Source of the DNA: Diplodia intermedia
Lineage: Eukaryota; Ascomycota; Dothideomycetes; Botryosphaeriales; Botryosphaeriaceae
NCBI GenBank assembly: GCA_021495925.1
Contig: JAKEKT010000020.1
Coordinates: forward strand, 62,001 to 126,000
Direction: 5' to 3'
Length of the DNA stretch: 64,000 nucleotides
Shown here: piece by piece, positions 1-10,019 of the stretch
How positions within the stretch are numbered: position 1 is the stretch's first letter
Layout of the letters: every line of letters begins with the position of its first letter
Made by a program: the position numbers and the translations under genes
The notes under the pieces: generated by a model
Told to the model about the DNA's origin: nothing
Databases searched by the model: none
What the model saw: only the letters and a program-made list of their open reading frames with translations

Positions 1-296
1 GGATTTTCAAACTTACACCTACGGTGCTCATAAGGGTCCTGCCATTTCCGTCGACGGTCAGTCAAATTCACGCACGAGGAACTAAAGGAAGAGTGGTTTA
101 CTGACATGAGCAGCTCTAACATTATGATTAATCCCGCGTCGTACAGTTTCCTATTCGAGTCCCAGTTGCGGGGGTGATGACGGCTATCTGCGGACCAGCG
201 CAGGTGCTGGTCAGCGCCGATCTCAAGGCCATGCTTCTCTAGAAGATCGTCCAAATCGGGCGTTGAAACCACGTCGTTGTCGTTGTAATTTGCCAT
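1..296 (-). CDS. MFS transporter, 5' part only (runs off the left edge)
   Basis: The start codon is at 296 and the gene runs leftwards out of the window. Exon 1 (296-106) encodes a hydrophilic N-terminus followed by HPRNW and RKLYDAGLIIMLELL, the usual lead into the first transmembrane helix of fungal drug/metabolite transporters of the major facilitator superfamily. Exon 1 ends in phase 2 at a GTCAGT donor (105-100). A 22-nt exon (38-17) follows and continues the helix as TLMSTVG, then a GTAAGT donor (16-11). With this splice the helix is uninterrupted, which is why the rare donor was chosen over the nearby GTAAAC. Substrate cannot be told from about 70 residues. The family call rests on the HPxNW-to-TM1 pattern only; the rest of the gene lies outside. 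Confidence 0.55.
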   Translation of the reverse strand, partial: MANYNDNDVVSTPDLDDLLEKHGLEIGADQHLRWSADSRHHPRNWDSNRKLYDAGLIIMLELLMSVNHSSFSSSCVNLTDRRRKWQDPYEHRRCKFEN

Positions 297-2483
297 CTTC
301 GATTCGAATCGGCTATCTTGACCTCATCAAGAGGCTGCAAAAGAGTGTAAGAAGATGGAGACAACTAGTGTAAAGAGCGTTGAGAGGTGGAAGGGAACGT
401 TGAGATACTGGTGCCTATGGAATATACTCGTCAAACCGACAAGGAGAGGAAAACATTGCCTTTGGCTTTGAGGCGCACCGAGTAGCTCGGCACCTACTCC
501 TCGAGTGGACAAGCCATACACATCGTGGGTAGCTGAAGAAAAGCCCAAGAAATCTAGCCCAGCGCCGCATCTATACATAGCTTCAAAGTCTCACGGGAGC
601 GTTGCGGCAAGGCGCTGGGCTGAACAGACGCGTGGCTACAACTGAATTTCACCGTGCATGCGCCCCGATTGATCGAGTAATTCGCAGGGCTGAAGCAAAA
701 GAACAGTTCGGATTGTCCTAGCTCACCATTAGCGCAGCCTCTCATTCGTCAGCCTTCCGTCCTTCATCAAAGCTCGTGCACGCCACGATCTCCGCATCGC
801 GGTTGTATCCGCACTCCTCCATTCAGGGACCAGCGTGGTGCGCAGGGAGTTACCGTTGTGACTGTGCACTGGCCTGACGCAGCTGGAGAATTCCGCAGCG
901 CACAGATCAGAAGCACGTTGACGCGGCTCTCAGCGATCTGATTCACCTGCTGATCATCTCGAGGCAGATCGCATTCGCGTTGTCGATCCATATGCGAGAA
1001 AACTGTCATAGTCTGAACCATGATGGCTCTTGTTGAGGGATATTCTGCACGCGATGGCTCTAGCAAGTCAGAGCCAAAGGAGGAAAAAAAAAGGACTAAG
1101 GCGTGTGATCTGTTGACGGTACACCGGTGCGTATGATGAAGCACTCGGCGGAACCATAGCGAGAAGGCTGGTGAAAGTGGCTGGTGCACGCTATATCGAT
1201 TCGCCCACGATGCCCTTCTGCATTAAGCGACGGATTAAATTGACTAGCAGGGGGATCCTGAACGCTACCTTATTGGCGTTGGCAAACGTCAGTTACGCGG
1301 GCCCAGATGCAGTGCATGCTGACAGGATTTGTAAGACTTCATACCAGCTCTCTGAACTTGGGGGCAACTTGACTCACGGTGAATCCTGTCTAGCGTCCGC
1401 CACGATGGAGTGTGATAATTTTCAAGGCAGTCATTGAAAGAAGCAGCTGGCGGCCATCAGACTGTCATAGTCAAGCAAAGGCCGTCCAGTGTGGTCGATC
1501 TCAAGACAAACCCGCAGCAATATTTCATGTGCGTGCGGTCGCGGCAGCTGATCGTTGGGTGGATTCGGACTGGGGTCGAAGCGGCAATCGAGCCTTTTCC
1601 CCCCTATCCGGGGAGTAGCTGGCGGTTGCGCTAGCCACTGCGGCTGCTGTGGATCAGCCGCAAAGCTTGGCCCTCTGACAAACCGAAATGGCATATCCGC
1701 GCGAATTCTGCTCTCGCTTACAGGCACAACTTGCCCTTACTCTCTGCATCCATGTCGATCGAGAGCTTCTTCGGGCAAATCCCTCAAGACAATCCCGTGC
1801 AGACGAGGCGGCCGGGCCGCAACCGGACGCCTCACCAACTTCCACACTCACGGCGTCGCCGGGGCGCCAAGCGTCGGGCAGCCTGCCATGTTGCCCAGTT
1901 GCTCCACGTGGTTAGCCAAACAGCGCATGGAGCGTGGCTGGGCTCAGGGGATGGGATGGAGCAATTCTCCTATAGACACGTACCACGCTAGACCAGTCTA
2001 GTGTGAGACACGGATGTATTCAGCCTGGGGCTTGGTCTCGACCTCCATGTAGGTAGACAGATCGATCAGGCCGGGTCCCGAAGCTGGGAGTTTTCCAGGG
2101 CCCCGCAGAGGAGGTGAGACCGGTAACTTCCACGCTAGAAGCAACGGTTTGTGCAGGGGTCGTTGGCGGCATTTTGCCCACGCCCAGCTGAGGTGGAAAA
2201 CGTCTCTGAGCTTCACCGCCGCGTCCGTGTGCAAATAATGGCGCTGTCTGAAAGAGGTGCTTGCCGATGCGGAGCATGAGGCGTTAAGGGCGCAAGAGAG
2301 AATTGGCCATGGAGGGTAGAAAAGGGTGGGCGGCGGTACGCGCTTTCGGTACCATCACCCTTCACTTTTCCTCAGCAGAAAACAGAGCCTCACCAGAAAA
2401 CAGAAGCCTCGCCCTGCGGTTGGTTTTCAACATTCGCCTCGCTCACTTACCTCCGCACCAGACATTCCGCCAGACCTTGAGCA
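297..2483. other. intergenic, no supported gene
   Basis: This is the shared upstream region of the leftward MFS gene and the rightward ornithine decarboxylase. Overlapping open frames exist on both strands, but none has a protein-like composition or recognisable motif. A CACGTG E-box lies at 1905-1910. Nothing else can be supported. Confidence 0.5.
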
Positions 2484-3923
2484 ATGGCGCCGATTGCAAT
2501 TACACCGCCCAGGACTCCTGAGCTCAACACCCTGCTCGATTGCGAAGAGTTTCCATTTGAAGAGCCGCGGAAAGTTACACCAGAGTACCTCGTCCAGAAG
2601 ACCATGCACGACCGCATTCAGAGCATCGACTGTGCGAGCTGTGAACCGGGAGAAGATGACGCTTTCTTCGTCGCAGACTTGGGAGAGGTGTATCGGCTTC
2701 ACGCCGAGTGGAGACGGCGTCTGGGCCGTGTGACACCTTTCTTCGGTGAGTTGCTGTTGACAAAGAAACGCAAAGGCAAAAGCTGATTAGACCTTCGTCC
2801 AGCAACCAAATCGAATCCGGATCCTTACGTGCTGAGGCTGCTGGCTTCTTTGGGTACAGGGTTCGACTGTGCTTCGATTGGAGAGATACAGACGATCCTG
2901 GCCATGGGAATCGACCCGTCGCGCATCATCTTTGCCCACACCTGCAAGGTCATGTCCGCCATCAAGTTCGCCCGCGACGTGGGAGTCCAACAAATGACGT
3001 TCGACAACGAGGACGAGCTCTACAAGATCAAGCGCGTGTACCCCGAGGCGCAACTCTACCTCCGGATTGTCGCGTGCGACCCTTCAGCCGTGTCGCAGCT
3101 CAGCATCAAGTTCGGGGCTCGGATGGAGGCAACGCAAAAGCTTCTCAGGCTGGCGAAAGACTTGGGCCTTGAGGTGGTCGGCGTGTCATTCCACGTGGGC
3201 AGCGGCGGAAAGGATCCAAGCGCGTTCATGAGGGCGGTTCGCGATGCGAGGACGGTGTTCGACCAGGCGACGGGCATGGGGTTCCGGATGCACACTCTGG
3301 ACATCGGAGGCGGCTTCAGCAGCGGCCCTCTCTTCGCGCAGACGGCCGACCAGGTCAACCAGGCACTGGACGCGTACTTCCCGGCCGAGGTGCGCATCAT
3401 TGCAGAGCCAGGGCGCTACATGGTCAACAGCGCCTTCACGGCGGCGGCAACCGTCATGTCGCGGAGAAGCGCAGAGCCGGTGGCTGCGGACTCGAACAAT
3501 CTGAAGTCGACGATGCTGTACATCAACGACGGCGTCTACGGCAACTACTTCACATCCATCTGCGAGGTTCCGCCCGAGCCGCGGGTGTTCAGGCGTGCGG
3601 GACGCACCATCGTCGACAATCCGGAGCTTGAGTCGGCGCCGCAGAGCTCGTATAGCATCTGGGGAAACACATGCGACAGCTTCGATTGCGTCAACCCCTC
3701 ATGCAGCCTGCCGGGCGAGGTAGAGGTTGGTGATTGGCTGTACTACCGTGACATGGGAGGTAAGTTGATGCGTCGTCCGGGGATGCTGAGCAGCTGCTGA
3801 CTGTGTTTAGCATACACAAGGTGCAGCACCACGACCTTCAACGGCTACACAGGATCGCACGACGTCATCTACGTCTGCTCGGAGCCAGAGGCTGCTGCGC
3901 TGCTGGCCGGAGACTGGAGCTGA
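2484..3923 (+). CDS. spe-1: ornithine decarboxylase (three exons)
   Basis: Catalyses PLP-dependent decarboxylation of ornithine to putrescine, the first step of polyamine synthesis, in the cytosol. Exons 2484-2745, 2803-3759 and 3811-3923 give 443 residues, near the usual fungal length. The PLP-lysine region is encoded across the first intron (Lys90, in ATKSNPDP). Further family signatures are GTGFDCAS, His218 in HVGSGG, DIGGGFS, Glu289 in EPGRYMV, Asp330 in INDGVYGNY and the catalytic Cys378-Asp379 in WGNTCDS. All catalytic positions are present, so an active enzyme is expected. Two oddities: most family members have AVKCN and WGPTCD, where this one has ATKSN and WGNTCD. It may be a divergent paralogue rather than the main ODC, and antizyme control cannot be judged from sequence. 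The promoter is CT-rich. Confidence 0.9.
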
Positions 3924-4686
3924 GCGGGGAACGAGGCGAAAAGATTGATGTTTTAGCGGGCGTAATACCTACCTTGTAATGCGACGGGCTTCCAATGAGA
4001 GAGCAGGCGTAGATGATGTGATGTGATGCCCGAGAGTGCAGATCGATCGCGCAGCCGAGCCCCACCGCTTCCCACGACAGTCCGTCTCTTCACCCACCCC
4101 TCAACGCAACCCAATCGAAAGCGAGCGCCGGGCGTGTCGGCAGCCCGGAGGCAGGCCCGTCGGATACTGGCGGCTCACCTCCCAGCACGTTTCAGCCCGG
4201 GCGGCGCTAAGCTGGCCGAAGCGCTCGCTCCCACCGACTGGCTTTTGTGGAAGGCGAGGCGCGAGGTTGGGCCGGCCGAGGAAGGAACTGGAATTAGGGT
4301 CCGTCGTCGGAGTCGCGCCATCGCCCTTCGGCACTTCGGCTGGCTAATGACACCTGCATGAGCCGGCACGCCACCCCTCTCCCTCTCGGCGCGGGGCAGC
4401 CTGCGCTTCAGATGCAGCCCGAGACGCAGTGGGAGCACGATGCCGCACAGAGCAAACGAGGCGAGCCTGAGCAAGCTTGCTTCTGTCCAATGTGCGCTGA
4501 CAGCCAACAGCCGCGCCGAGCAAGCACGTGCGGTGTGGTTGCCTCTTCCGGGGCCAAGTCCCCTCGGTACTTGGGCACGGCCAACTGCCGGTGGGGCCCT
4601 CAGCATGCCAAAGCTTTATCAATCCCGACTTTTACGCTTTTTCTTCTCCAATCCACTCTCAAATCTCCTAAGAACAGCAAAGCAAA
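3924..4686. other. intergenic; promoter of the MetE-like gene
   Basis: 3' flank of the decarboxylase followed by the 5' flank of the methyltransferase. The last 80 bases are CT-rich (TTTTTCTTCTCC type) and end in AGCAAAGCAAA before the ATG, a typical strong fungal promoter/leader. A CACGTG lies near 4526. No gene seen. Confidence 0.5.
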
Positions 4687-5805
4687 ATGGGTCTTCCTAC
4701 TGGTGTTTACAGGGCCGACCACGTTGGCTCGTGGCTCAGGCCCAAGCAGGTCCTCGATGCCCGCCGGGACGCCGCCGAGGGCAACATCTCGCGCGAGCAG
4801 CTCCGCAAGATCGAGGACGAGTGGATTGAGGGCGTCGTGACCAAGCAGGTTGAGAACGGCCTGCTGTCCATCACCGATGGCGAGTTCCGCCGCGCCTACT
4901 TCCACCTCGACTTCCTCGAGCAGCTGAACGGCGTCACCGTCACCCGCCAGATCAAGTATGGTGCTCCGCCCGTCCTCAGCGTCACCGGCAAGCTCGAGCA
5001 CGCGAAGCCCATCCAGGTCGACGACTTCAACTTCCTCGAGAACTCCATCGCCAAGAACAAGCCTGTCGGTGCCACCACCAAGGTCGCCATCCCCTCGCCC
5101 ACCATGGTCCATTTCCGTGGAGGCCGTGCCGGCATCGACATCAACTCCTACCCCGACCTCGACCTCTTCTTCGAGGACTTGGCCAAGGTCTACCAGGAGG
5201 AGCTGGACCTGCTCTACAAGGCCGGCTGCCGCTTCGTCCAGCTCGACGACACCAACCTCGCCTACCTCTGCGACCCCAAGATGCGCCAGGAGGCCGAGGC
5301 CAGGAACGAGGACTTGAAGACCCTCCCCAAGAAGTACGCCGAGCTCATCAACGCTGCCATCTCCAAGAAGCCCGATGACATGAAGATCGGCATCCACCTC
5401 TGCAGGGGAAACTACCAGTCGCAGTGGTTCGCCTCCGGCGGCTATGAGCCCGTGGCCGAGGTTCTCTTCAAGGACCTCAACGTCGACGCCTACTTCCTCG
5501 AGTACGACGACGCTCGCTCCGGTGACTTTGCTCCCCTGCGCTTCCTTCCCGAGCACAAGGTGGTCGTCCTCGGCCTCATGTCCTCCAAGAAGAATTCCCT
5601 TGACGACAAAGAGGAGATCATCAAGCGCCTGAACGAGGCCGCCGCCGTCTGCCCCCGTGGTCTGGACCAGCTGTGCCTCAGCCACCAGTGTGGCTTTTCC
5701 TCCACTGCCGAGGGCAACAAGCTCACCGAGGAGGAGCAATGGGCCAAGATCCGCCTCGAGGTCGAAATCGCCAAGCAGGTCTGGGGCGACGACCTGTCGA
5801 AATAA
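4687..5805 (+). CDS. MetE C-terminal-domain-like methyltransferase
   Basis: A single-exon 372-residue protein of the cobalamin-independent methionine synthase (MetE) C-terminal-domain superfamily, close to the short YxjG/YxjH-type stand-alone proteins. It begins with the family's RADHVGSWLRP motif. It retains the zinc and substrate set: His237 and Cys239 in IHLCRGN, Glu272 in FLEYDD and Cys335 in SHQCGFSS. This indicates a thiol methyl transfer with a zinc-activated thiolate, probably methionine or related sulfur metabolism, but the donor and acceptor are not fixed by sequence. It is half the length of full MetE because the N-terminal half is absent, as is usual for this subfamily. Codon use is strongly biased to C-ending codons and the leader is CT-rich, both suggesting high expression. 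The stop is followed by an AATAAA-like signal. Confidence 0.88.
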   Translation: MGLPTGVYRADHVGSWLRPKQVLDARRDAAEGNISREQLRKIEDEWIEGVVTKQVENGLLSITDGEFRRAYFHLDFLEQLNGVTVTRQIKYGAPPVLSVTGKLEHAKPIQVDDFNFLENSIAKNKPVGATTKVAIPSPTMVHFRGGRAGIDINSYPDLDLFFEDLAKVYQEELDLLYKAGCRFVQLDDTNLAYLCDPKMRQEAEARNEDLKTLPKKYAELINAAISKKPDDMKIGIHLCRGNYQSQWFASGGYEPVAEVLFKDLNVDAYFLEYDDARSGDFAPLRFLPEHKVVVLGLMSSKKNSLDDKEEIIKRLNEAAAVCPRGLDQLCLSHQCGFSSTAEGNKLTEEEQWAKIRLEVEIAKQVWGDDLSK

Positions 5806-6155
5806 ATCTGTAAAAACATCTTTTCTTCTCCTCGGCGGGCGTCTTTGTTCAACCCCTTTTCTTGCTTTGGTCTAGTGGAGTGGAGTGGCATGATTGCATT
5901 TACAACGGACGCTTTCAAAAGCAAAAGTTTCAACGACTGAGTAACGCATTATTACGAGATATCCCGAATCAACTTCGCGAATTCATGTATATAGTCTCAA
6001 CACCTTACAGGCAGACTACATGAATGCCGGCAGAGCGGCACATGCCGTAAAGGAAGAAAATCAAACCTTTCAGCCGCAAAATCTTGTGCAACTTTCCAGA
6101 TTCGCTACGTGTCTCTCGCTCATACCTAATGTTGACTCACACAAGCTCCGATCCG

Positions 6156-6480
6156 CCACCACACCGCCGCCACCGCCCTCTTCCTGCGTCTGCGTCATTG
6201 TCCCCCCGCCTGCATCCGCATCCGCCCGCTTCCACCCACCACCCCCCACCCCCCCCTCTTTCCCCACAGCGACTCGCCCGCGATGATGCCCCGGACCGGG
6301 GGTGGGAGGGGGGCTCAGCGGCACGAAGAGGAGACGTCGCGGATGGCGAGCTGTTGCTGCTCGCGCCGCCGCCGCCGACAGCGACGCCGACGACGACTAC
6401 GACTACGAGAAGCGCGGCAGATGGTCAGGGTGATGATGGTGGGTGGTGGCGGCGGCGGCGGCGTTGTTGTTGTTGATGTT
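6156..6480. repeat. low-complexity pyrimidine/trinucleotide tract
   Basis: A run of C-rich pyrimidine (CCACCACCCCCCACC type) passes into CCG/ACG/GGCGGC and GTTGTT trinucleotide runs. It creates Pro/Ser-rich, Arg-rich and Gly-rich false frames on both strands. Confidence 0.7.
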
Positions 6481-6687
6481 GGAATTGGCTCTTTCCTCTT
6501 CTTCTTCCTCCTCAGATGATGAAGGGCGCTGTGGTGGGTTTTGTGATGAGGTGCTGCTGCTGTCCTGCTCGGATGTGGTGGGTTCGGAGGCGATGGACTC
6601 CAAGCGCAGGGATGTTCGCGGAAGGGTGAGTTTCGGGGACCCGCAGGGCCCGAGGCCGCGGCTTTTGACTTCGACGGTGAATGCCAT
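6403..6687 (-). CDS. possible small acidic/Ser-rich protein
   Basis: A 94-codon frame starting at an ATG in good context (GGGCAAAATGGCA). The first 40 residues (MAFTVEVKSRGLGP..., ...TLPRTSLRLESIASEP) look like ordinary protein. Then come a Ser-rich stretch, a run of seven Glu, an Asn run and an Ala/His run encoded by the trinucleotide tract. The tail may be spliced differently further down. No family recognised. The repetitive 3' half could make this a chance frame, hence low confidence. Confidence 0.3.
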   Translation of the reverse strand: MAFTVEVKSRGLGPCGSPKLTLPRTSLRLESIASEPTTSEQDSSSTSSQNPPQRPSSSEEEEEEERANSNINNNNAAAAATTHHHHPDHLPRFS

Positions 6688-7679
6688 TTTGCCCTCTCCT
6701 CATCTGAAGGTCGACGACGGCATGTGGCGTTTGATCAGCCGGGAGTGAGCGGCAAAAAGCCTAGTTTTCAAAGAGAGCTGAGCATTTCCTCCGTCGCCCT
6801 TGTTGGACCGGATTGCATCGTTTGAATAACAAGAGAGAAGGCTCAGTGAAGATCCGTGAGCGACAACGAAGAAATGGCATTGTAGTTGTCAGAAAAGATT
6901 AAAGGGCCGGACGCGTCACGTTTTTCTTTCCCGCCGTCCCTGCGATGACGCGACCATGACCGAATACTTCGCCTCGCGCTTGGGGGTATGAACGAAGCGG
7001 AAAGCTATCGGCGATGCGAAGGCGGTTCAAAGATTAACCATAAGTAAGTGACTTCTTACTACCGCGATGTTAAGACTGGTCGGCGTGAAGACCCCCCGGG
7101 GAGCACACCGAGGAGGCGGTGGAACGCAATTCTGCGCCACGCATCGCGCCTGAGCAGAGTAAGGGAGCATGTGCAGAGTCTGAAACGCTTTCTTTGTGTA
7201 CACTACCGCCGAGTTCCGGACCATTTGCCGGTTCTCGGAACGATCGGTCTCAGAGACTGCGAGGTCAACGTACGTGGAATACTTCCGGTTTGCTGATGGG
7301 ACGAGCTTCAGCGACATCGCTTGGATTAATCAATACAGTGACCAATTACACCACCGCCCGCTCTTACTACGATGCTCTCTATCATGTAAGTGTACACGCA
7401 CATCAGTACTGTATTGAGGTTAATCTCCCCCCGCCCGCTGTCTCCCACACGCAATCAAACGAACAAACCATGACGGAGATAGGCACTGGAGAAAAATCAA
7501 AGGACCACACCGCACAAGCGCAACGCCAAACATCCCAATCCCAAGATACCAAAAGTAACATACTGACTGCGCTCACAGCCCAATAACACACAAGGAATCA
7601 TTCTCTGAAGATCAGCGAAAGAGCCCATTCCGGCGGAACTTCTCCAGGATAGCTTCGCCTTCCTCAATATCTTCCGGCG

Positions 7680-8714
7680 TCACTGCGACTCGTCAGCACG
7701 TCGAAGTTCAGGAGTGCCAACACGTCGAAGCTCACTCTTCAAGCCATACGAGGACTGAAACGCCGCCCTCGAACCCCACTGGAGCTTGACGAACTCGTTC
7801 CTCGACGCCGGCAGCCTCTTCGCCGGCGGCATCGATGCCCTCGCATGCGGGGGCGCCGAGTTCCTCGGCCCAAGCGGCTGGCGCGCACTGGGGCCCCCCG
7901 AGTACGGCCGCGAAGCCTGCATCGACGGCGAGAGCGGCGAGGCGCCGGCCTGCGCGACTCCTCCCGGCGCCGCCGCGGCCCCCCCGACGTGGATGCCGAG
8001 CAGCTTGACGAAGTCCTCGACGGTGATGTTGACGACGCGCTTGGCGAGCAGGCGGCGGACGAGGGCGGGGTCGGTGCGCGGGCTGGCCTCCCTGAGGCGG
8101 GCCATGACCTGCAGGGCCTCGGCGAAGCCGTTGATGGCGCGCAGCACCGGCTGCTGCTTGATCCACGCGTCGCAGTACGCGGCCGAGCGCTCGTCGTCGG
8201 TGAACTCGTTGTCGAGGTAGAGGCGGTCGGGCGCGCCGTCGAGGTGCAGCGTCGGCAGCCCGCCCGAGTTGGGGAACCACATGATGTTGCGGTCGTTGGC
8301 GTCGTACGCGAGGCCGCTGCGGTGGTCGATGGCCGTGCCCGAGTGGTTGAGCCGCTTGAGCGACAGGCTGTTGGCCTTGCGCGTCGGCGCGAAGAGCACC
8401 TCGCCGAACGGCAGCCGCAGCGTCTGCCCGTCCTTGAGCCTCACGGGCAGCCTGATGGTGCCGATGCCGACCGCCACGTCGCCCGTCTTGCCGAAGCGCG
8501 TGTGCATCGGGTTGGGCTCGATCTCATCGAACGTCGAGTACAGGCTGCGGTTGTTGCAGATGTGGTGCCATCCTTGCGGAGCGAGTACCCAGGCGTGGGG
8601 GTTGAGGGCAGGGAACCTGGCGCTCTCCTGCCCGTCTCCGGTCAGCGTTTCCGGCCTAGTTTCGTCGCCGTCGTCGATGTCATATGCGTCGATGTAACCG
8701 ATGAACTCCTCCAT
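7680..8714 (-). CDS. copia-type retroelement protease-region relative, catalytic motif lost
   Basis: A 344-residue single-exon frame. Residues about 40-125 follow the layout of the Ty1/copia aspartic-protease region: Trp-Val-Leu, then HHICNNRSLYSTF, a VAVGIGTIRLPV strand pair, GQTLRLPFGEVLFAPT and a SLKRLNHSG segment. In active elements the first block reads W-x-L/V-D-S-G-A-S-x-H; here the Asp-Ser-Gly is replaced by Ala-Pro-Gln-Gly, so proteolysis is not expected. Integrase, reverse transcriptase and RNase H are all absent, and no LTRs were seen nearby. The C-terminal third is Ala/Pro/Ser-rich, with a block that looks helical (residues 195-245). The frame is open with strong C/G third-position bias, as in the host genes around it. 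This fits a domesticated copy or a host gene family built on this fold. Function unknown. Confidence 0.6.
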   Translation of the reverse strand: MEEFIGYIDAYDIDDGDETRPETLTGDGQESARFPALNPHAWVLAPQGWHHICNNRSLYSTFDEIEPNPMHTRFGKTGDVAVGIGTIRLPVRLKDGQTLRLPFGEVLFAPTRKANSLSLKRLNHSGTAIDHRSGLAYDANDRNIMWFPNSGGLPTLHLDGAPDRLYLDNEFTDDERSAAYCDAWIKQQPVLRAINGFAEALQVMARLREASPRTDPALVRRLLAKRVVNITVEDFVKLLGIHVGGAAAAPGGVAQAGASPLSPSMQASRPYSGGPSARQPLGPRNSAPPHARASMPPAKRLPASRNEFVKLQWGSRAAFQSSYGLKSELRRVGTPELRRADESQ

Positions 8715-9023
8715 GTAAAGTCTGTGTTGGACGACTGCGAGCGGTCAGTGATTGCGAAGTGACTGCGAAAGGGTGGACATACATGTGTGTCAATGTGTAT
8801 GCAAGAGCCAAATGAAGTGCAATGTGCTCCAGGTATCCAAGACGCAGGGACCAAGGGTCAAATCTGGGACGCTGCAAGACGGAGTGGAAGATGATGAAGG
8901 CTAAGTCGCGTTGAGGGAGTCCAGAAGTGCAGAAGCCACCAGGGTGCGGGATGGAAGGAACAACACCAGGGGCACTCTTTCCCAAAACAAAGCCACAGAG
9001 TTGTAACTTCCCAAAAGCCTTTC
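8715..9023. other. intergenic, nothing recognised
   Basis: About 300 bases upstream of the copia-like gene and downstream of the coiled-coil gene, both on the minus strand. No motif stands out. Confidence 0.4.
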
Positions 9024-9641
9024 TTAATAATCGTCCCCCGGCTCGTAGCTCAGCTCGGTCCTAATCCTCGCATCCAACATGCTGCGTAGCCTCCGATTCT
9101 TCTCTTTCAACCACTCCATTTGCTGCTCCATGTTCCACTTCTCCGTAGCCAACTCTTCAATCCGCTTGTTCAAGAAACGGACCTTGGAGTCGGCTAAATC
9201 TCCACGAGCTCTCGACGTTGCTCCATCCCCTTCTCTAGAACCCGCTGAAATTTGTTAGCTTCATCACTGGCTTGGTTCTCCCGTTTTTGCCGTGTCAGTG
9301 CCTTCAACCTTACCTACGGCCCTTGCATTCAACATCTCAGCCGCTTCCTGGCCGCAAGCGAAGATGACTGGTATGTCGTAGTTTCTGTAAAATCCGTCGC
9401 AAGGTTTCTCTCCGTATCCGCCCTCCTCCCATCGCTCATACACCTCCGGGATCCGAACAGTCTTTGTAGAAACTCGCCTAAGTTCATCCAAGGCGACCCG
9501 GAAGTGAGGTTCTTCGAACAGCTCGTCATCGATTTGACGGCATTCTTTAACCATGTCCGTGATGCACGAAAGGCTGAAGACGATGCCTCTAATAGAGGCA
9601 ACGCACTTAGATGTGCTTTCTTGGACGACGTTTCCTGCCAT
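9024..9641 (-). CDS. small coiled-coil protein of unknown function
   Basis: Two exons, 9641-9314 and 9244-9024, joined in phase 1 by a 69-nt intron with a GTAAGG donor and a GCTAAC branch site 8 nt before the CAG acceptor. The product is 182 residues. Exon 1 is a mixed helical region with Cys residues (SKCVASIRG, ITDMVKECRQ). Exon 2 is a coiled coil (RFLNKRIEELATEKW, QQMEWLKEKNRRLRS) that ends in YEPGDDY. The in-frame splice and the heptad-rich second exon support a real gene. Family not recognised. It lies just upstream of the copia-like gene on the same strand, but nothing shows they are linked. Confidence 0.6.
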
Positions 9642-10019
9642 GGAAGAATTAAATCAGCAGCGTTCTTGCTTTAATGAATATGTAGAGAGCGGGGATTTAA
9701 GAGATAGCACACGCATCTCCATGAAGGGGGCTTTAAAGACCTTTTAAATGCAGGGAGAAGGCTTTGCTGATGATGCTGATGACCACTGCTGTACATCTGG
9801 CGGTCTGGCGCTAGCGGATACCTTGACGCTTCGATTTACATATGCTGGCTTTCCATTGCGACAAACGGTAGTGTGATCTATTGCCACGTAAGCTTTCAGT
9901 GGGTATTGAAGGGTACCTACGTGTTGATTGCTGGAAACAACCAGTGGATGATATTAACGACAGACAAGACAAACCATGCTCTTTGAACAGATATACTTTT
10001 TTCTTTCTTTCTAGATTTC

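Larger units (their letters stand above)
5806..7679. other. intergenic with low-complexity DNA
   Basis: Between the MetE-like gene and the copia-like gene. It holds the low-complexity block and the small possible gene listed separately. The remainder (about 6760-7679) shows only short, composition-driven open frames. No RNA gene was recognised. Confidence 0.4.

Noticed and set aside
4600..5739. 379-codon minus-strand frame, Leu/Val/Glu-rich
   Set aside because: Exact antisense of the MetE-like gene, produced by its strong third-position C bias.
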